Assembly (NCBI RefSeq): GCF_000236865.1
Contig: NZ_HE611015.1
Coordinates: forward strand, 440,212 to 504,211
Reading direction: 5' to 3'
Source of the DNA: Senegalimassilia anaerobia JC110
GTDB taxonomy: Bacteria; Actinomycetota; Coriobacteriia; Coriobacteriales; Eggerthellaceae
DNA length: 64,000 nucleotides
Below are positions 51,942 to 60,564 of the stretch, piece by piece (position 1 is the first letter of the stretch; each line of letters opens with the position of its first letter). The notes under the pieces were generated by a model, which saw only the letters and a program-made list of their open reading frames with translations, was not told the origin of the DNA and ran no database searches. The position numbers and the translations under genes were made by a program.

Positions 51942-52835
51942 GTGGAAGACGAGAACATGCCCGCGGCCCAGCCAGGCGCGCTCACCGCCGACGCCGTGGC
52001 CGACGCCGTGTACCGCGCCGTGCGCCGCTGCGCCACGCACCTGCGCCCCGACGTGCTTGCCGCTATGCAGGCAGCCCGCAAAGACGAGACGCAGCCGCGT
52101 GCGCAGTCCGTACTGGACTGCCTGTTGGAAAACGCCCGCATCGGGCAGGAGGACGGCGTGCCCATCTGCCAGGACACCGGCACCTGCTGGGTGCGCCTGG
52201 AGGTCGGCGAGGAGCTGCTCATCCCCGGCAACATCCTCTCGGGCGTCAACGACGCCGTGGCGCGCGCTTACACCGACGGCCGCCTGCGCATGAGCGTCGT
52301 GGCCGACGCGCTGCTCGACCGCACCAACACCGGCGACAACACGCCGGCCTTCGCGGAAATCGCCCTGCGCCCCGGCCGAGGAGCCACGCTGCACGTGCTG
52401 CTCAAAGGCGGCGGCTCGGACAACGCAAGCCGCGTGGTCATGCTCGCGCCCGGCGCCGGCTGGGAGGGCGTGAAGAAGGTCGTGCTCGACTGCGTGCGCG
52501 AGAAGGCCGCCAACGCCTGCCCGCCGCTCATCGTGGGCGTGGGCGTGGGCGCCACGTTCGACAAGGTAGCGGGCCTGGCCAAGCACGCGCTGCTGCGCGA
52601 GGTGGGAGCCCCCGCCGCAAGCCCGCGGGCCGCCGAGCGCGAGGCCGAGCTGCTTTCCGCCATCAACGCCACGGGCATCGGCCCGGCGGCCCTCGGCGGC
52701 GGCGCGACCGCCCTTGCCGTGCACCTGGAAACCGCGCCGTGCCATATCGCCGCGCTGCCCGTGGCGGTGAACATGGGCTGCTCAGCCATGCGCAGCGCAT
52801 CCATCGAGCTGATCGATTGGGGTGAGGGGAAATGA
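51942..52835 (+). CDS. Class I fumarate hydratase, alpha subunit
   Basis: This 297-residue protein matches the N-terminal, FeS-bearing half of two-subunit class I hydro-lyases (FumA/TtdA type). It shows GVPICQDTGTCWVRLEVG, FAEIALRPGR, LLKGGGSDNASRVVML and VGVGVGATFDKVAGLAKHAL. The cysteines of CQDTGTC, SGxC-equivalent and later positions would ligate the oxygen-sensitive 4Fe-4S cluster. The GTG at 51942 has AAAGGAAC 5 bases upstream. The beta-subunit gene overlaps it by 4 bases. Fumarase is more likely than tartrate dehydratase, given the malic enzyme next door. Confidence 0.9.
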   Translation: MEDENMPAAQPGALTADAVADAVYRAVRRCATHLRPDVLAAMQAARKDETQPRAQSVLDCLLENARIGQEDGVPICQDTGTCWVRLEVGEELLIPGNILSGVNDAVARAYTDGRLRMSVVADALLDRTNTGDNTPAFAEIALRPGRGATLHVLLKGGGSDNASRVVMLAPGAGWEGVKKVVLDCVREKAANACPPLIVGVGVGATFDKVAGLAKHALLREVGAPAASPRAAEREAELLSAINATGIGPAALGGGATALAVHLETAPCHIAALPVAVNMGCSAMRSASIELIDWGEGK

Positions 52836-53386
52836 GCGAACCCGTACGTTTGAACCTGCCGCTGGACAAATCCCAACTGGCGAATCTGAAAGCCGGCCAG
52901 GAAGTGCGCCTGACCGGCCCCTGCTACACCATGCGCGATGCAGGCCATGCCCGTGCGCTCGAGGCGCTCGAGCATACCGGCGAGCTGCCGTTCGGGCTGG
53001 CGGGCCAGACGCTGTTCTACGCCGGCCCCACCCCCGCCGCTGCCGGCCGCCCACTCGGCAGCGTGGGCCCCACCACGGCAAGCCGCATGGACTTCGCCAC
53101 GCCCCAGCTTATGCAAGCCGGCATCGCGGCGTGCATCGGCAAGGGCAAGCGCAATCAGGCGGTCATCGACGCATGCGTGGAAAACTGCGCCGTGTACTTC
53201 GCGGCGGTCGGTGGCATCGCCGCGCTGCTTGCCAAGCACGTCACCGCAAGCGAGACCGTGGCTTGGGACGACCTGGGCACCGAGGCGCTACGCCGCATCA
53301 TGCTCGACGACTTCCCTGTCTTCGTGGCCGTCGACACGGCTGGCCGCGACCTCTATCGCGCCATCGAGAACGGCGAAGATATCTAG
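52832..53386 (+). CDS. Class I fumarate hydratase, beta subunit
   Basis: This 184-residue protein matches the C-terminal half of class I fumarases: GQEVRLTGPCYTMRDAGHARAL, YAGPTPA, GPTTASRMD and GKGKRNQAVIDAC. It overlaps the alpha gene by 4 bases (ATGA). Together the two would interconvert malate and fumarate. Confidence 0.92.
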   Translation: MSEPVRLNLPLDKSQLANLKAGQEVRLTGPCYTMRDAGHARALEALEHTGELPFGLAGQTLFYAGPTPAAAGRPLGSVGPTTASRMDFATPQLMQAGIAACIGKGKRNQAVIDACVENCAVYFAAVGGIAALLAKHVTASETVAWDDLGTEALRRIMLDDFPVFVAVDTAGRDLYRAIENGEDI

Positions 53387-53428
53387 GCTGGCTTGCCGCC
53401 CCCGACATCGCAACCTACATCAGCGCAA

Positions 53429-53464
53429 ATAGGCCCCGGAACGAACCATCGTTCCGGGGCCTAT
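53429..53464. terminator. Bidirectional terminator between fumarase and topA
   Basis: A 15-bp perfect stem, ataggccccggaacg / cgttccggggcctat, with a 6-base loop sits between two convergent genes. On the minus strand it is followed by TTTG. Confidence 0.82.
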
Positions 53465-53512
53465 CTCGTCATACGCCAGGCTCAGCGGAGCGTCCGCTCC
53501 ATGCGCGAACCG

Positions 53513-56107
53513 TTATTCTGCCGGCTCCTCGGTTTTCGCCGCAGCAGCCTTCTTCGCAGTCGTCTTCTTCGCCGCGGGCTTCTTGGCGGCGGCCTTCTTC
53601 GCCGGCGCCTTCTTCGCAGCCGCCTTGGCCTCCTTGGCCGCAGCCTTCTTCTCGGCCTCGATCTCCTTGCCCGGGCAGCTGAAGTTCGGGCACAGCTTCC
53701 ATGGACCGCGCGTGGTGGTGACGATTACCATGGGCGCGCCACAGTGCTCGCAAACCTCATCGGTGGCCGTGATGGCGCCGTATTGCGGAAGCGGGTAACC
53801 CACACCGCACTCGTCGTAGTTCTCGCAGCGGATGAAGCGCTTCAGGGTACGCGGGTTCTTCTGCGCGATGAGCTTGGCCTTCTTGCCGGCCTCGGCGCAC
53901 TTCGGGCACTCGCCCACCACCACGTCGGGTTCCTTGTTCGTCTCGCAGTTCGGGTCGATGCACAGCGTGCGCGGCTTAGAGCGGAACGCCGTCACCTTCA
54001 CCTGGGGCATGCCGCACGTCGGGCACGGATCGGGCAGCGCCTCCACCTTGCCCTTCGGCAGCGGGTAGGTGACGTCGCAATCCGGCCAGCCGGCGCAGCC
54101 GATGAACATGCCGCGCGTCTTCTGGGACACGCGGATCTGCAGGTCCTTGCCGCATTTGGGGCATTTGCCCACGTAGGCGTCGGCCGCCACGGCGTCTGCC
54201 AGGGCGTCTTTGACCTCCTCGGAATGCGGCAGCAGGTTGGCAAGCTGCTCGGAGAGCAGGTTGCGGCTGTTGGTGACCACCGCGTCTTTGGTGTTGCGGC
54301 CCTCGGCGATGTTGTCCATCTCCTCTTCCAGCTCGGCCGTCATCTGCGGATGCGTGATATGCGGGGCGAACTTATCAAGGGCGTCGCAAACCGCCATACC
54401 CAGCTGGCTGGGCTCGATGGGGTCGTTTTGGATGTACTTCACCGTGTACAGGCGCTCGATGATGCTGTGGCGCGTGGACTTCGTGCCCAGGCCCAGCTTC
54501 TCCATCTCCTGGATGAGCTTGCCCTGGCTGTAACGCGCCGGCGGCTCGGTCTGCTTCTTGGTGCACTCGGCGCCGTTGAAGGCGATCTGCTGCCCCTCGC
54601 TCATGGCGGGCAGCTGCTCGTCCTTCTTCATGCCGTACGGGTAGATGGCGCGATAGCCCGGCGTCACCAGCACGTCGCCCTTTGCCGCGAAATGCTCGCC
54701 GCCCACTTCGAGCGTGACCTTCGTGCCCTCGACTACGGCCGCATCCGACAGCGTTGCCAGGAATCGGCGTGCGATGAGGTTATACAGCTTGTAATCGGCC
54801 GGTGCCAGGTCGTCGGGCGTGGCCTTGGCCGTGGGATAGATAGGCGGATGGTCGGTGGTCTCCTTCTTGCCGCGCGTGGCATGCAACTCGCCAGCGGAGA
54901 GCAGCTGCTGGCAATACGGGGCGTACGCCGGGTTGCCCGAGATGGTCTTCACCACTTCGGCCAGGTCGAGCGAGCTGGGATACACCGTGTTGTCGACACG
55001 CGGATAGGAGATATAGCCGTCCATGTACAGGCTTTCGGCGATGCGCATAGTGCGCGCCGGCGAAAGGCCCTCCGCCGATGCCGCGGCCATGAGGCTGGTT
55101 GTGTTGAACGGCACGGGCGGTTGCTGCTTGCGCGTGCGCTTCTCCACCGCCGCCACCGTGGCGCTTGCCGCGCCGGCCACAGCGGCCATGGCCGCTTTCG
55201 CCGCCGCCTCGTCCTTGAAGCGGGCCGTGGAGTGCGGCGCCGTGAAGGCAAGCTCGCCGTCACCGGCGGTCGGGCCGGCAGCGGCGCCGGCGTCGAAGGC
55301 GCCCTTGATCACCCAGTAGTCCTCGGGGATGAACGCCAAGCGCTCGCGCTCGCGCGCCACGATCAGCGCCAGCGTGGGCGTCTGCACACGACCGGAGCTG
55401 CGTACGTTGCCGTAGCCGGCGAATTTGACCAGCGTGAGGTAGCGCGTGAGCACCGCACCCCAGATCAGGTCGATGTCCTGACGGGATGCACCGGCCGAGG
55501 CCAGATTCGTGTCTAGCTCCACCAGGTTGGAGAACGCGTGCGTGATCTCCTCTTTCGTGAAGGCGCTGTAACGCGCACGGGAAACCGGCGCCGTGGGATT
55601 GACCTCCTGGATGCACGACAGCGCATCCGAGCCAATCAGCTCGCCCTCACGGTCGAAGTCGGTCGCGATGACGATGGAGTCCGCCTTCTTCGCCAGGTTC
55701 TTCAGGCTGCGGATGATCTCCTTCTCCTTCGGGAGCTTCTCGATAGGCGCGTAGATTAGATACGGCAAGGCGCCCATCTTCCACGCCTTCAGCTCAACGC
55801 CATCCTCGATAAAGGGCTTCTTCTTTTTGAACGGCGGGCGCGCCAAACTTGCGGGCAGCTGCGCCGGAATGGCCTCGCCCTGCGCAGTGACGCCACGCCA
55901 ACCGCCGCGCTTCTTATATATAAGAGTAGGCGTGAAATCGGGCTCTAAGATATGACCGCGCAGGCCGATGGTCACCCATTCCTCGCCGTCCACTTCGAAC
56001 CGGTACACCGGCGTGGAATACACCTTGTCGGCCTTAGGCTTTTTCACACCCAGCAACGCCGCGATCTTCGTCGCCGCGTCGTTCTTCTCGGTCACCACCA
56101 GCTTCAT
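53513..56107 (-). CDS. topA: DNA topoisomerase I (type IA) with an archaeal-looking N-terminus
   Basis: This 864-residue enzyme relaxes negative supercoils. The Toprim domain has ATDFDREGELIG (148-159), and the catalytic tyrosine is Y368 in GYISYPRVDN. Three to four zinc ribbons follow (CPKCGKDLQIRV, CPTCGMPQ, CPKCAEAGKKAK, CEHCGAPM). The tail (813-864) is an Ala/Lys repeat. The opening MKLVVTEKNDAATKIAALLGV and IGLRGHILEPDF resemble archaeal TopA rather than the usual bacterial LVIVESPAKAKTI form. The ATG is preceded by AAGGAGG. Confidence 0.93.
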   Translation of the reverse strand: MKLVVTEKNDAATKIAALLGVKKPKADKVYSTPVYRFEVDGEEWVTIGLRGHILEPDFTPTLIYKKRGGWRGVTAQGEAIPAQLPASLARPPFKKKKPFIEDGVELKAWKMGALPYLIYAPIEKLPKEKEIIRSLKNLAKKADSIVIATDFDREGELIGSDALSCIQEVNPTAPVSRARYSAFTKEEITHAFSNLVELDTNLASAGASRQDIDLIWGAVLTRYLTLVKFAGYGNVRSSGRVQTPTLALIVARERERLAFIPEDYWVIKGAFDAGAAAGPTAGDGELAFTAPHSTARFKDEAAAKAAMAAVAGAASATVAAVEKRTRKQQPPVPFNTTSLMAAASAEGLSPARTMRIAESLYMDGYISYPRVDNTVYPSSLDLAEVVKTISGNPAYAPYCQQLLSAGELHATRGKKETTDHPPIYPTAKATPDDLAPADYKLYNLIARRFLATLSDAAVVEGTKVTLEVGGEHFAAKGDVLVTPGYRAIYPYGMKKDEQLPAMSEGQQIAFNGAECTKKQTEPPARYSQGKLIQEMEKLGLGTKSTRHSIIERLYTVKYIQNDPIEPSQLGMAVCDALDKFAPHITHPQMTAELEEEMDNIAEGRNTKDAVVTNSRNLLSEQLANLLPHSEEVKDALADAVAADAYVGKCPKCGKDLQIRVSQKTRGMFIGCAGWPDCDVTYPLPKGKVEALPDPCPTCGMPQVKVTAFRSKPRTLCIDPNCETNKEPDVVVGECPKCAEAGKKAKLIAQKNPRTLKRFIRCENYDECGVGYPLPQYGAITATDEVCEHCGAPMVIVTTTRGPWKLCPNFSCPGKEIEAEKKAAAKEAKAAAKKAPAKKAAAKKPAAKKTTAKKAAAAKTEEPAE

Positions 56108-56563
56108 GCGGCACCCTCCTTGCCTGCTCCGGCCACCCTTGGGCCTGCTCGTTCACACGATTGCCCCATTCGTAGTTTTACGTGTGCGGGGATAGTAGCG
56201 CCGCGCGGCGAAACGTCGCGGTCGGCGCAGGGGGTACTATACACGATTGACGGCGAAGATGAGCTTGCGATTCCGCGCGAGCCGCCCGCACGCGGCCCAA
56301 ACGACGCAAAACCCGCCGCCTTCTACACCACGATACCGCGAAATTGCAGAATGCGTGTTGATTTCGTCGGCAGAGCGCGAAGGAACCGCGATGGTTTCGA
56401 GAACCTAGGCCCCCGCCGCCCGCGTTCGCGTAACCTTAGCATCAAGGAGCCGTCGAACCGCCGCATCTTCGCAGCGCAATCGCCGTATCACAGCATCACC
56501 GACGGCATCCTGCCCGTACGTAGCAACATGGAGGCCGCCCATCGGGCGGAAAGGGAGCGTCGC
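56108..56563. other. Divergent region between topA and a small exported-protein gene
   Basis: These 456 bases must hold the topA promoter; a TATAGT at about 56240 and a TACTAT at about 56190 on the minus strand are candidates without good -35 boxes. The plus-strand frame is open throughout, but only the part after 56528 reads like protein. No RNA gene seen. Confidence 0.4.
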
Positions 56564-57043
56564 ATGGTACGAAAAGCACTGGGAGTTTGCCTTGGGAGCA
56601 TTCTGGTCGTTTGCGTGGGCATAGGCTGCGCAAACGCGTTATTGCCCGCCACATCCACCGCAGCCCCGGTTGCCAACGCCGCAAGCAACGCCAAAACCAC
56701 CGCCATGAACTCCGCTATCGACGCGTCGGGCGTCAAAGACGCCGTTTCCGATGCGCTTCTGGCCCACACCTGGGACATCGCCAACGCCACGGGCATCTCA
56801 TCTGCGCAAGTGCAAACCTGCATCGAGAACCTCGACATCAAGGATTGGCAGGTTGCCGACCTTCCCGCCAACGCCGTGCCCGCTAGCACCGTGTCCGGTT
56901 CCGCCGCGGGCGTCCCGGCCACGCTTACCACGTACAACAACCCCGGTTACGTCACCATCAGCGCGTACGGCCAAAGCATCGACCTTGCCGTCCCAGCTGC
57001 CGCGCAGCAATACCTCCCGCTCATCGCCTGCGCGAACCGGTAG
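56564..57043 (+). CDS. Small exported protein, unknown
   Basis: This 159-residue protein has an N-terminal signal or anchor (about residues 4-25, VCLGSILVVCVGIGCANAL) followed by a low-complexity Ala/Thr/Asn segment and a ~100-residue outside domain. ATG 56564 has AAGGGAG 6 bases upstream; an earlier in-frame ATG at 56528 would add 12 charged residues. A Cys in GIGC is not a convincing lipobox. No family recognised. A strong terminator follows, so it is a single-gene unit. Confidence 0.65.
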   Translation: MVRKALGVCLGSILVVCVGIGCANALLPATSTAAPVANAASNAKTTAMNSAIDASGVKDAVSDALLAHTWDIANATGISSAQVQTCIENLDIKDWQVADLPANAVPASTVSGSAAGVPATLTTYNNPGYVTISAYGQSIDLAVPAAAQQYLPLIACANR

Positions 57044-57093
57044 ACGCAGCATGAAAGGCGCGAAACCTTTTCAGTAGCAGCAACCGAAAGCTT

Positions 57094-57135
57094 GAAGGCC
57101 CTTCCCGGGCATCATCTTGGGAAGGGCCTTCCTTT
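57094..57135 (+). terminator. Rho-independent terminator of the exported-protein gene
   Basis: A 13-bp perfect stem (gaaggcccttccc / gggaagggccttc) with a 12-base loop is followed by CTTTT. The ~200 bases after it hold no gene. Confidence 0.85.
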
Positions 57136-57336
57136 TGCCTGCATCGCATTTCCGCTCAAGATCCATAGCCTGCGCCCCACAAACCGAAACCCTGGTCGAG
57201 CGCGAGCGCGAGCGCCTTCGAGCCGAAGCCGGAGGTCCCTAACACCAAATTCCCAGACGCAACTTTGCGTATCGGGGCTTCCCGTAACCTGCCCCGTTCG
57301 CTGCCGGCGACCATCCTTAACATCGCCCAACATACA

Positions 57337-57371
57337 GAAGGCGGCTTGCGATCCCCTCGCAAGCCGCCTTC
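57337..57371 (-). terminator. Terminator-like hairpin after the DUF1385 gene
   Basis: A 14-bp perfect stem (gaaggcggcttgcg / cgcaagccgccttc) with a 7-base loop lies 27 bases past the stop. The U-tract is weak on the minus strand. Confidence 0.7.
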
Positions 57372-57398
57372 CCTTTCGCTTATAACAACCTGTCCCGC

Positions 57399-58520
57399 CT
57401 ACGCCTGAGCACCCCTGGCAGCGGCAGCGGCTTTCGCTGCCTCAAGCTCCTCGCGCTCAAGCACCTGCTGCATGGCGGCGATGGCGCACTCGAGCATGCC
57501 GTCGTCGGGCTCGTTGGTGGTCAGGTACTGCATCTGCATGCCCGGCCACAGCACCACCTTCACCAGCGGGTTTTCCGGATGGCTACCCGCCCAGCGCACG
57601 GTGATCTCGTAGCTGATGCCCGCGATCACCGGCATCAGCGCTATACGCGCCGCAATGACGAGCGCCAGCTTCGGGGCGCCGTCGGGCACGCCCCACGCCG
57701 AGATGAGCGTGTTGAGCGGCGTGACGGTGTACACCAAAATGGCGATGATCATCACCATGATCAGAAACGCCGTGCCGCAGCGCACGTGCAGCCGCGGGAA
57801 CTGCCGCGCGTTTTCCGGGGTGAGCGGCAGCCCATGCTCGTAACAGTGGATGGTCTTATGCTCGGCGCCGTGATAGCCGAACATGCGCTTGATATCGCTC
57901 ATGCGCCCGATCAGCCAAATGTAGAACACGAACACGGCCACTCGCAAAAGGCCATCCACGATGTTCCAGGCCAGCGTGTGCGCATCGTACTCGCCCACCA
58001 GCAGGTTCGTGATGAACGCCGGCGCCACGATGAACAGCACCACGCCCATGACCAGGCCCAGCACCATGGAGAATGCCATTTCCTTCTTGCCGAACACCGC
58101 ATCTCCGTCGGACTTCGCCGCAGGCTCGCAAGCCGCAGCCTTCGCAGCCATTCGGTCAGAGCCGGTCGCCTTCGCTCGCTGCGTAGAGGCTGAATCGGCC
58201 TCGTCTTCCTCGTCCTCGTTGAACGCATGGAGCGCGGCGATTTCCAGCGCCTTGTAGCCCAGCACCAGCGATTCCACCATGGCGCGGCAGCCGCGCACGC
58301 ACGGCCAATACATCCAGCCGTTCTTCGCACGGCCGCTTGCCAGGTCATGGGATTCCTCGTACACGCCGCCATCCGGCTCGCGCACGCCCACGGCCCAGTT
58401 GTACTTGCCGCGCATCATCACGCCCTCGAGCAGCGCCTGGCCGCCCACGTGCGTCTTGCGCGCGCCGTCCTCGGAAAACGCGCGGGAAAGATCGCTCTTA
58501 AGTTTCGCCACGTTACTCAC
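57399..58520 (-). CDS. DUF1385 domain-containing membrane protein
   Basis: This 373-residue protein shows the N-terminal DUF1385 motif VGGQALLEGVMMRGKYNWAV and the second motif YHGAEHKTIHCYEHGLPLT, with membrane helices around them. A variable charged loop (DEDEEDEADSAS...) spans about residues 100-150. The family is conserved across Firmicutes and Actinobacteria next to prfA/rpmE, but the function is unknown; metal chaperoning has been suggested from the His motif only. Its first 8 bases overlap the thyX stop, so thyX and this gene are co-transcribed. Confidence 0.88.
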   Translation of the reverse strand: MSNVAKLKSDLSRAFSEDGARKTHVGGQALLEGVMMRGKYNWAVGVREPDGGVYEESHDLASGRAKNGWMYWPCVRGCRAMVESLVLGYKALEIAALHAFNEDEEDEADSASTQRAKATGSDRMAAKAAACEPAAKSDGDAVFGKKEMAFSMVLGLVMGVVLFIVAPAFITNLLVGEYDAHTLAWNIVDGLLRVAVFVFYIWLIGRMSDIKRMFGYHGAEHKTIHCYEHGLPLTPENARQFPRLHVRCGTAFLIMVMIIAILVYTVTPLNTLISAWGVPDGAPKLALVIAARIALMPVIAGISYEITVRWAGSHPENPLVKVVLWPGMQMQYLTTNEPDDGMLECAIAAMQQVLEREELEAAKAAAAARGAQA

Positions 58521-59193
58521 GCGTGACTTTCGGATACGGGTTACCGCAGGTCATCTTGCCCTCCGGGCACGTACCGCGCACGCACGGCGCGCCGGCGTCG
58601 GCGAAGATGAACGGAGCCGTGGGGCGCGCCAACTCCAGCATGCGATGCGCCATGTCACGGATCTCCCATTGAGCACGGTTACAGCAGCGCAGGCTGAAGA
58701 AGTGCAGCAGCTCGCGAACGTTCATGGTGATGACGATCTTGCTCTCCGCGGCGTTGGGCAGCAGATAGCGCGCGTCTTCGGCGGGCACGCCCGCCTCGAG
58801 CAGCGCATGGTAGGCGTCCACCGCAGCCTGGATTGCCTTGTCGAACGCCTCGGATGCCTCGGCATTGCCCGCGATGCTCTCGGGCTTGACCACCGCCACA
58901 TCGCCCGTGAACTTCACATAACGCTGGCTTTGCTGGTTGAAGCTGGCGATGCGGTGGCGCACGAGCTGATGCGTGAGCGCTCGCGACACGCCGTCGACGG
59001 CGAACGTGTAGCTTGCATGCTCAAGGGTGCTGAAATGCCCCGAGGACATGATGGTGGTAAGCACGCTCTTGATGCGCTCGGGCGGCATGGTCTCCATCAG
59101 CTCGGCAGCGCCTACGGGCGCATAGCACAGGCGCGCGGCCGTGGCGATAGCGCGCTCCGGATCAGGGGTATGGTAGAGCAGCTCTACGTGCAT
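58513..59193 (-). CDS. thyX: Flavin-dependent thymidylate synthase
   Basis: This 226-residue ThyX makes dTMP with FADH2 and methylene-THF. The signature RHRxxSFNxxSQRY is at 79-92 (RHRIASFNQQSQRY), and LLHFFSLRCCNRAQWEIRDMA is the second conserved block. The C-terminus carries a CVRGTCPEGKMTCG Cys-rich tail seen in many actinobacterial ThyX. ATG 59193 is the family start; further upstream the frame has no coding character. Confidence 0.95.
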   Translation of the reverse strand: MHVELLYHTPDPERAIATAARLCYAPVGAAELMETMPPERIKSVLTTIMSSGHFSTLEHASYTFAVDGVSRALTHQLVRHRIASFNQQSQRYVKFTGDVAVVKPESIAGNAEASEAFDKAIQAAVDAYHALLEAGVPAEDARYLLPNAAESKIVITMNVRELLHFFSLRCCNRAQWEIRDMAHRMLELARPTAPFIFADAGAPCVRGTCPEGKMTCGNPYPKVTRE

Positions 59194-59319
59194 GGTATGC
59201 TCCTTATCTGAGAACGATTGCCCGGCCCTCGCATAGCAAGCCCCGCAATCGGATACTATGGGAATACATGCTAACGAATATATCGGCCGCCAGGCCGTTT
59301 CGTGAAAGGGATGCTCAAA

Positions 59320-60396
59320 ATGGCTGGAAAGAACACGTCCGAACCCGCCTCTTCCTTCGAACAGGCGGAGCGCTCCCACCGCGCCCTCGCGGGCACATCC
59401 GCCGACCAAACGGGCAGCAGCCGGCTCGACCAGGCCCCGGCATCCACCGGGCCATTCGGCGAGAGCGATCCAGCCAATGAAATCGGCACCGAACCCGCCA
59501 TCAACGTGCAGCCGTTCAACCCGAAGCTCACCACCACCGATTGGAACGCGGAATGGATGGCTCTGCAACAGGCGCGCCGCAAGGCCGACGACCCCTCCTA
59601 CTGGGACTCCCGCTCCCGCACCTTCCCAACCAGCACCGAACCCAGCGCTTACGCTCGACGTTTCATCGAGCTGGCGGATATCCAGCCTAGGGAAACCGTC
59701 TTCGACATGGGATGCGGCACCGGAGCCCTTGCCGTGCCGCTCGGGCTGGCCGGCCACAAAGTGGTCGCTGCCGATTTTTCGCGCGGCATGCTCGACCGCA
59801 TGTCGGAAGCGCTTAAGCAGACCGAAGTCCACACGGTCTTCCCCATGCAGCTGAGCTGGGAGGAAGATTGGGCGGCCAAAGGCGTGCGCCCGGGCATGGT
59901 GGACGTGTGCACCGCCTCGCGCAGCATCGCCACCGCCAACCTGCGTGACAGCCTGCTGCGCCTCACCGACATCGCGCGCCGGCGCGTGTGCATCACGCTG
60001 ACCACCGGCTCGAGTCCCCGTACCGACGAGCGCATCATGGCAGACCTCGGGCTCAAGGACGCGCTGTGCCCCGATTACCTGTACGCCATCAACATCCTGG
60101 CCGCAGAAGGAATCCTCCCCCAGGTCGACTTCATCCGCTCCGAGCGCAACGACTCCTTCGACACCCCCGAGCAGGCTGCAGAAAGCCTGCGCCGCATGAT
60201 CGACGGGGCCGCCGGCGCCGTCGTCGGCGAGCAGCAGCGCCAAGCCGCCTACGTGCGCTTGCACGCCTGGCTCAACGATAACCTCGTGCCCAACGAGCAC
60301 GCCGGATCGCCAGACGGCCACGGCGGCGTGCAAAAGGCGCTGCGTCTGCGCAACCCCCGCGTGATCACCTGGGCCTTCATCGCCTGGGACAAATAG
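59320..60396 (+). CDS. Class I SAM-dependent methyltransferase, substrate unknown
   Basis: This 358-residue protein has ~65 disordered polar residues before the catalytic domain. The SAM motif is FDMGCGTG (128-135), with post-I acidic residue in KVVAADFS. The C-terminal part includes DYLYAINILAAEGILPQVDFI. AAAGGG lies 9 bases before ATG 59320, so I prefer it to the GTG (59302) or ATG (59311) just upstream. It is divergent from thyX and ends in its own bidirectional terminator. No specific subfamily can be named. Confidence 0.85.
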   Translation: MAGKNTSEPASSFEQAERSHRALAGTSADQTGSSRLDQAPASTGPFGESDPANEIGTEPAINVQPFNPKLTTTDWNAEWMALQQARRKADDPSYWDSRSRTFPTSTEPSAYARRFIELADIQPRETVFDMGCGTGALAVPLGLAGHKVVAADFSRGMLDRMSEALKQTEVHTVFPMQLSWEEDWAAKGVRPGMVDVCTASRSIATANLRDSLLRLTDIARRRVCITLTTGSSPRTDERIMADLGLKDALCPDYLYAINILAAEGILPQVDFIRSERNDSFDTPEQAAESLRRMIDGAAGAVVGEQQRQAAYVRLHAWLNDNLVPNEHAGSPDGHGGVQKALRLRNPRVITWAFIAWDK

Positions 60397-60428
60397 CCCT
60401 TCTCAAACGGGCGTACTCCTCATAACGT

Positions 60429-60458
60429 AAACGGCCGCGGAACCATCCGCGGCCGTTT
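60429..60458. terminator. Bidirectional terminator between methyltransferase and asnB
   Basis: A 12-bp perfect stem (aaacggccgcgg / ccgcggccgttt) with a 6-base loop; U-runs flank it on both strands. Confidence 0.82.
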
Positions 60459-60564
60459 CTCATTCCACTATGCAAATGGACACATTGGGGACGTAGCACT
60501 ATCTGCCCATTCCCAACGATGAGCCCGCACGCCCGCGCATCAACGCGCTCACGCGCAGACCCGT

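Noticed and set aside
55952-56527. Upstream open part of the exported-protein frame, overlapping topA
   Set aside because: The first 190 codons lie antisense to topA and across its promoter; the ribosome-binding site and signal sequence place the start at 56564.
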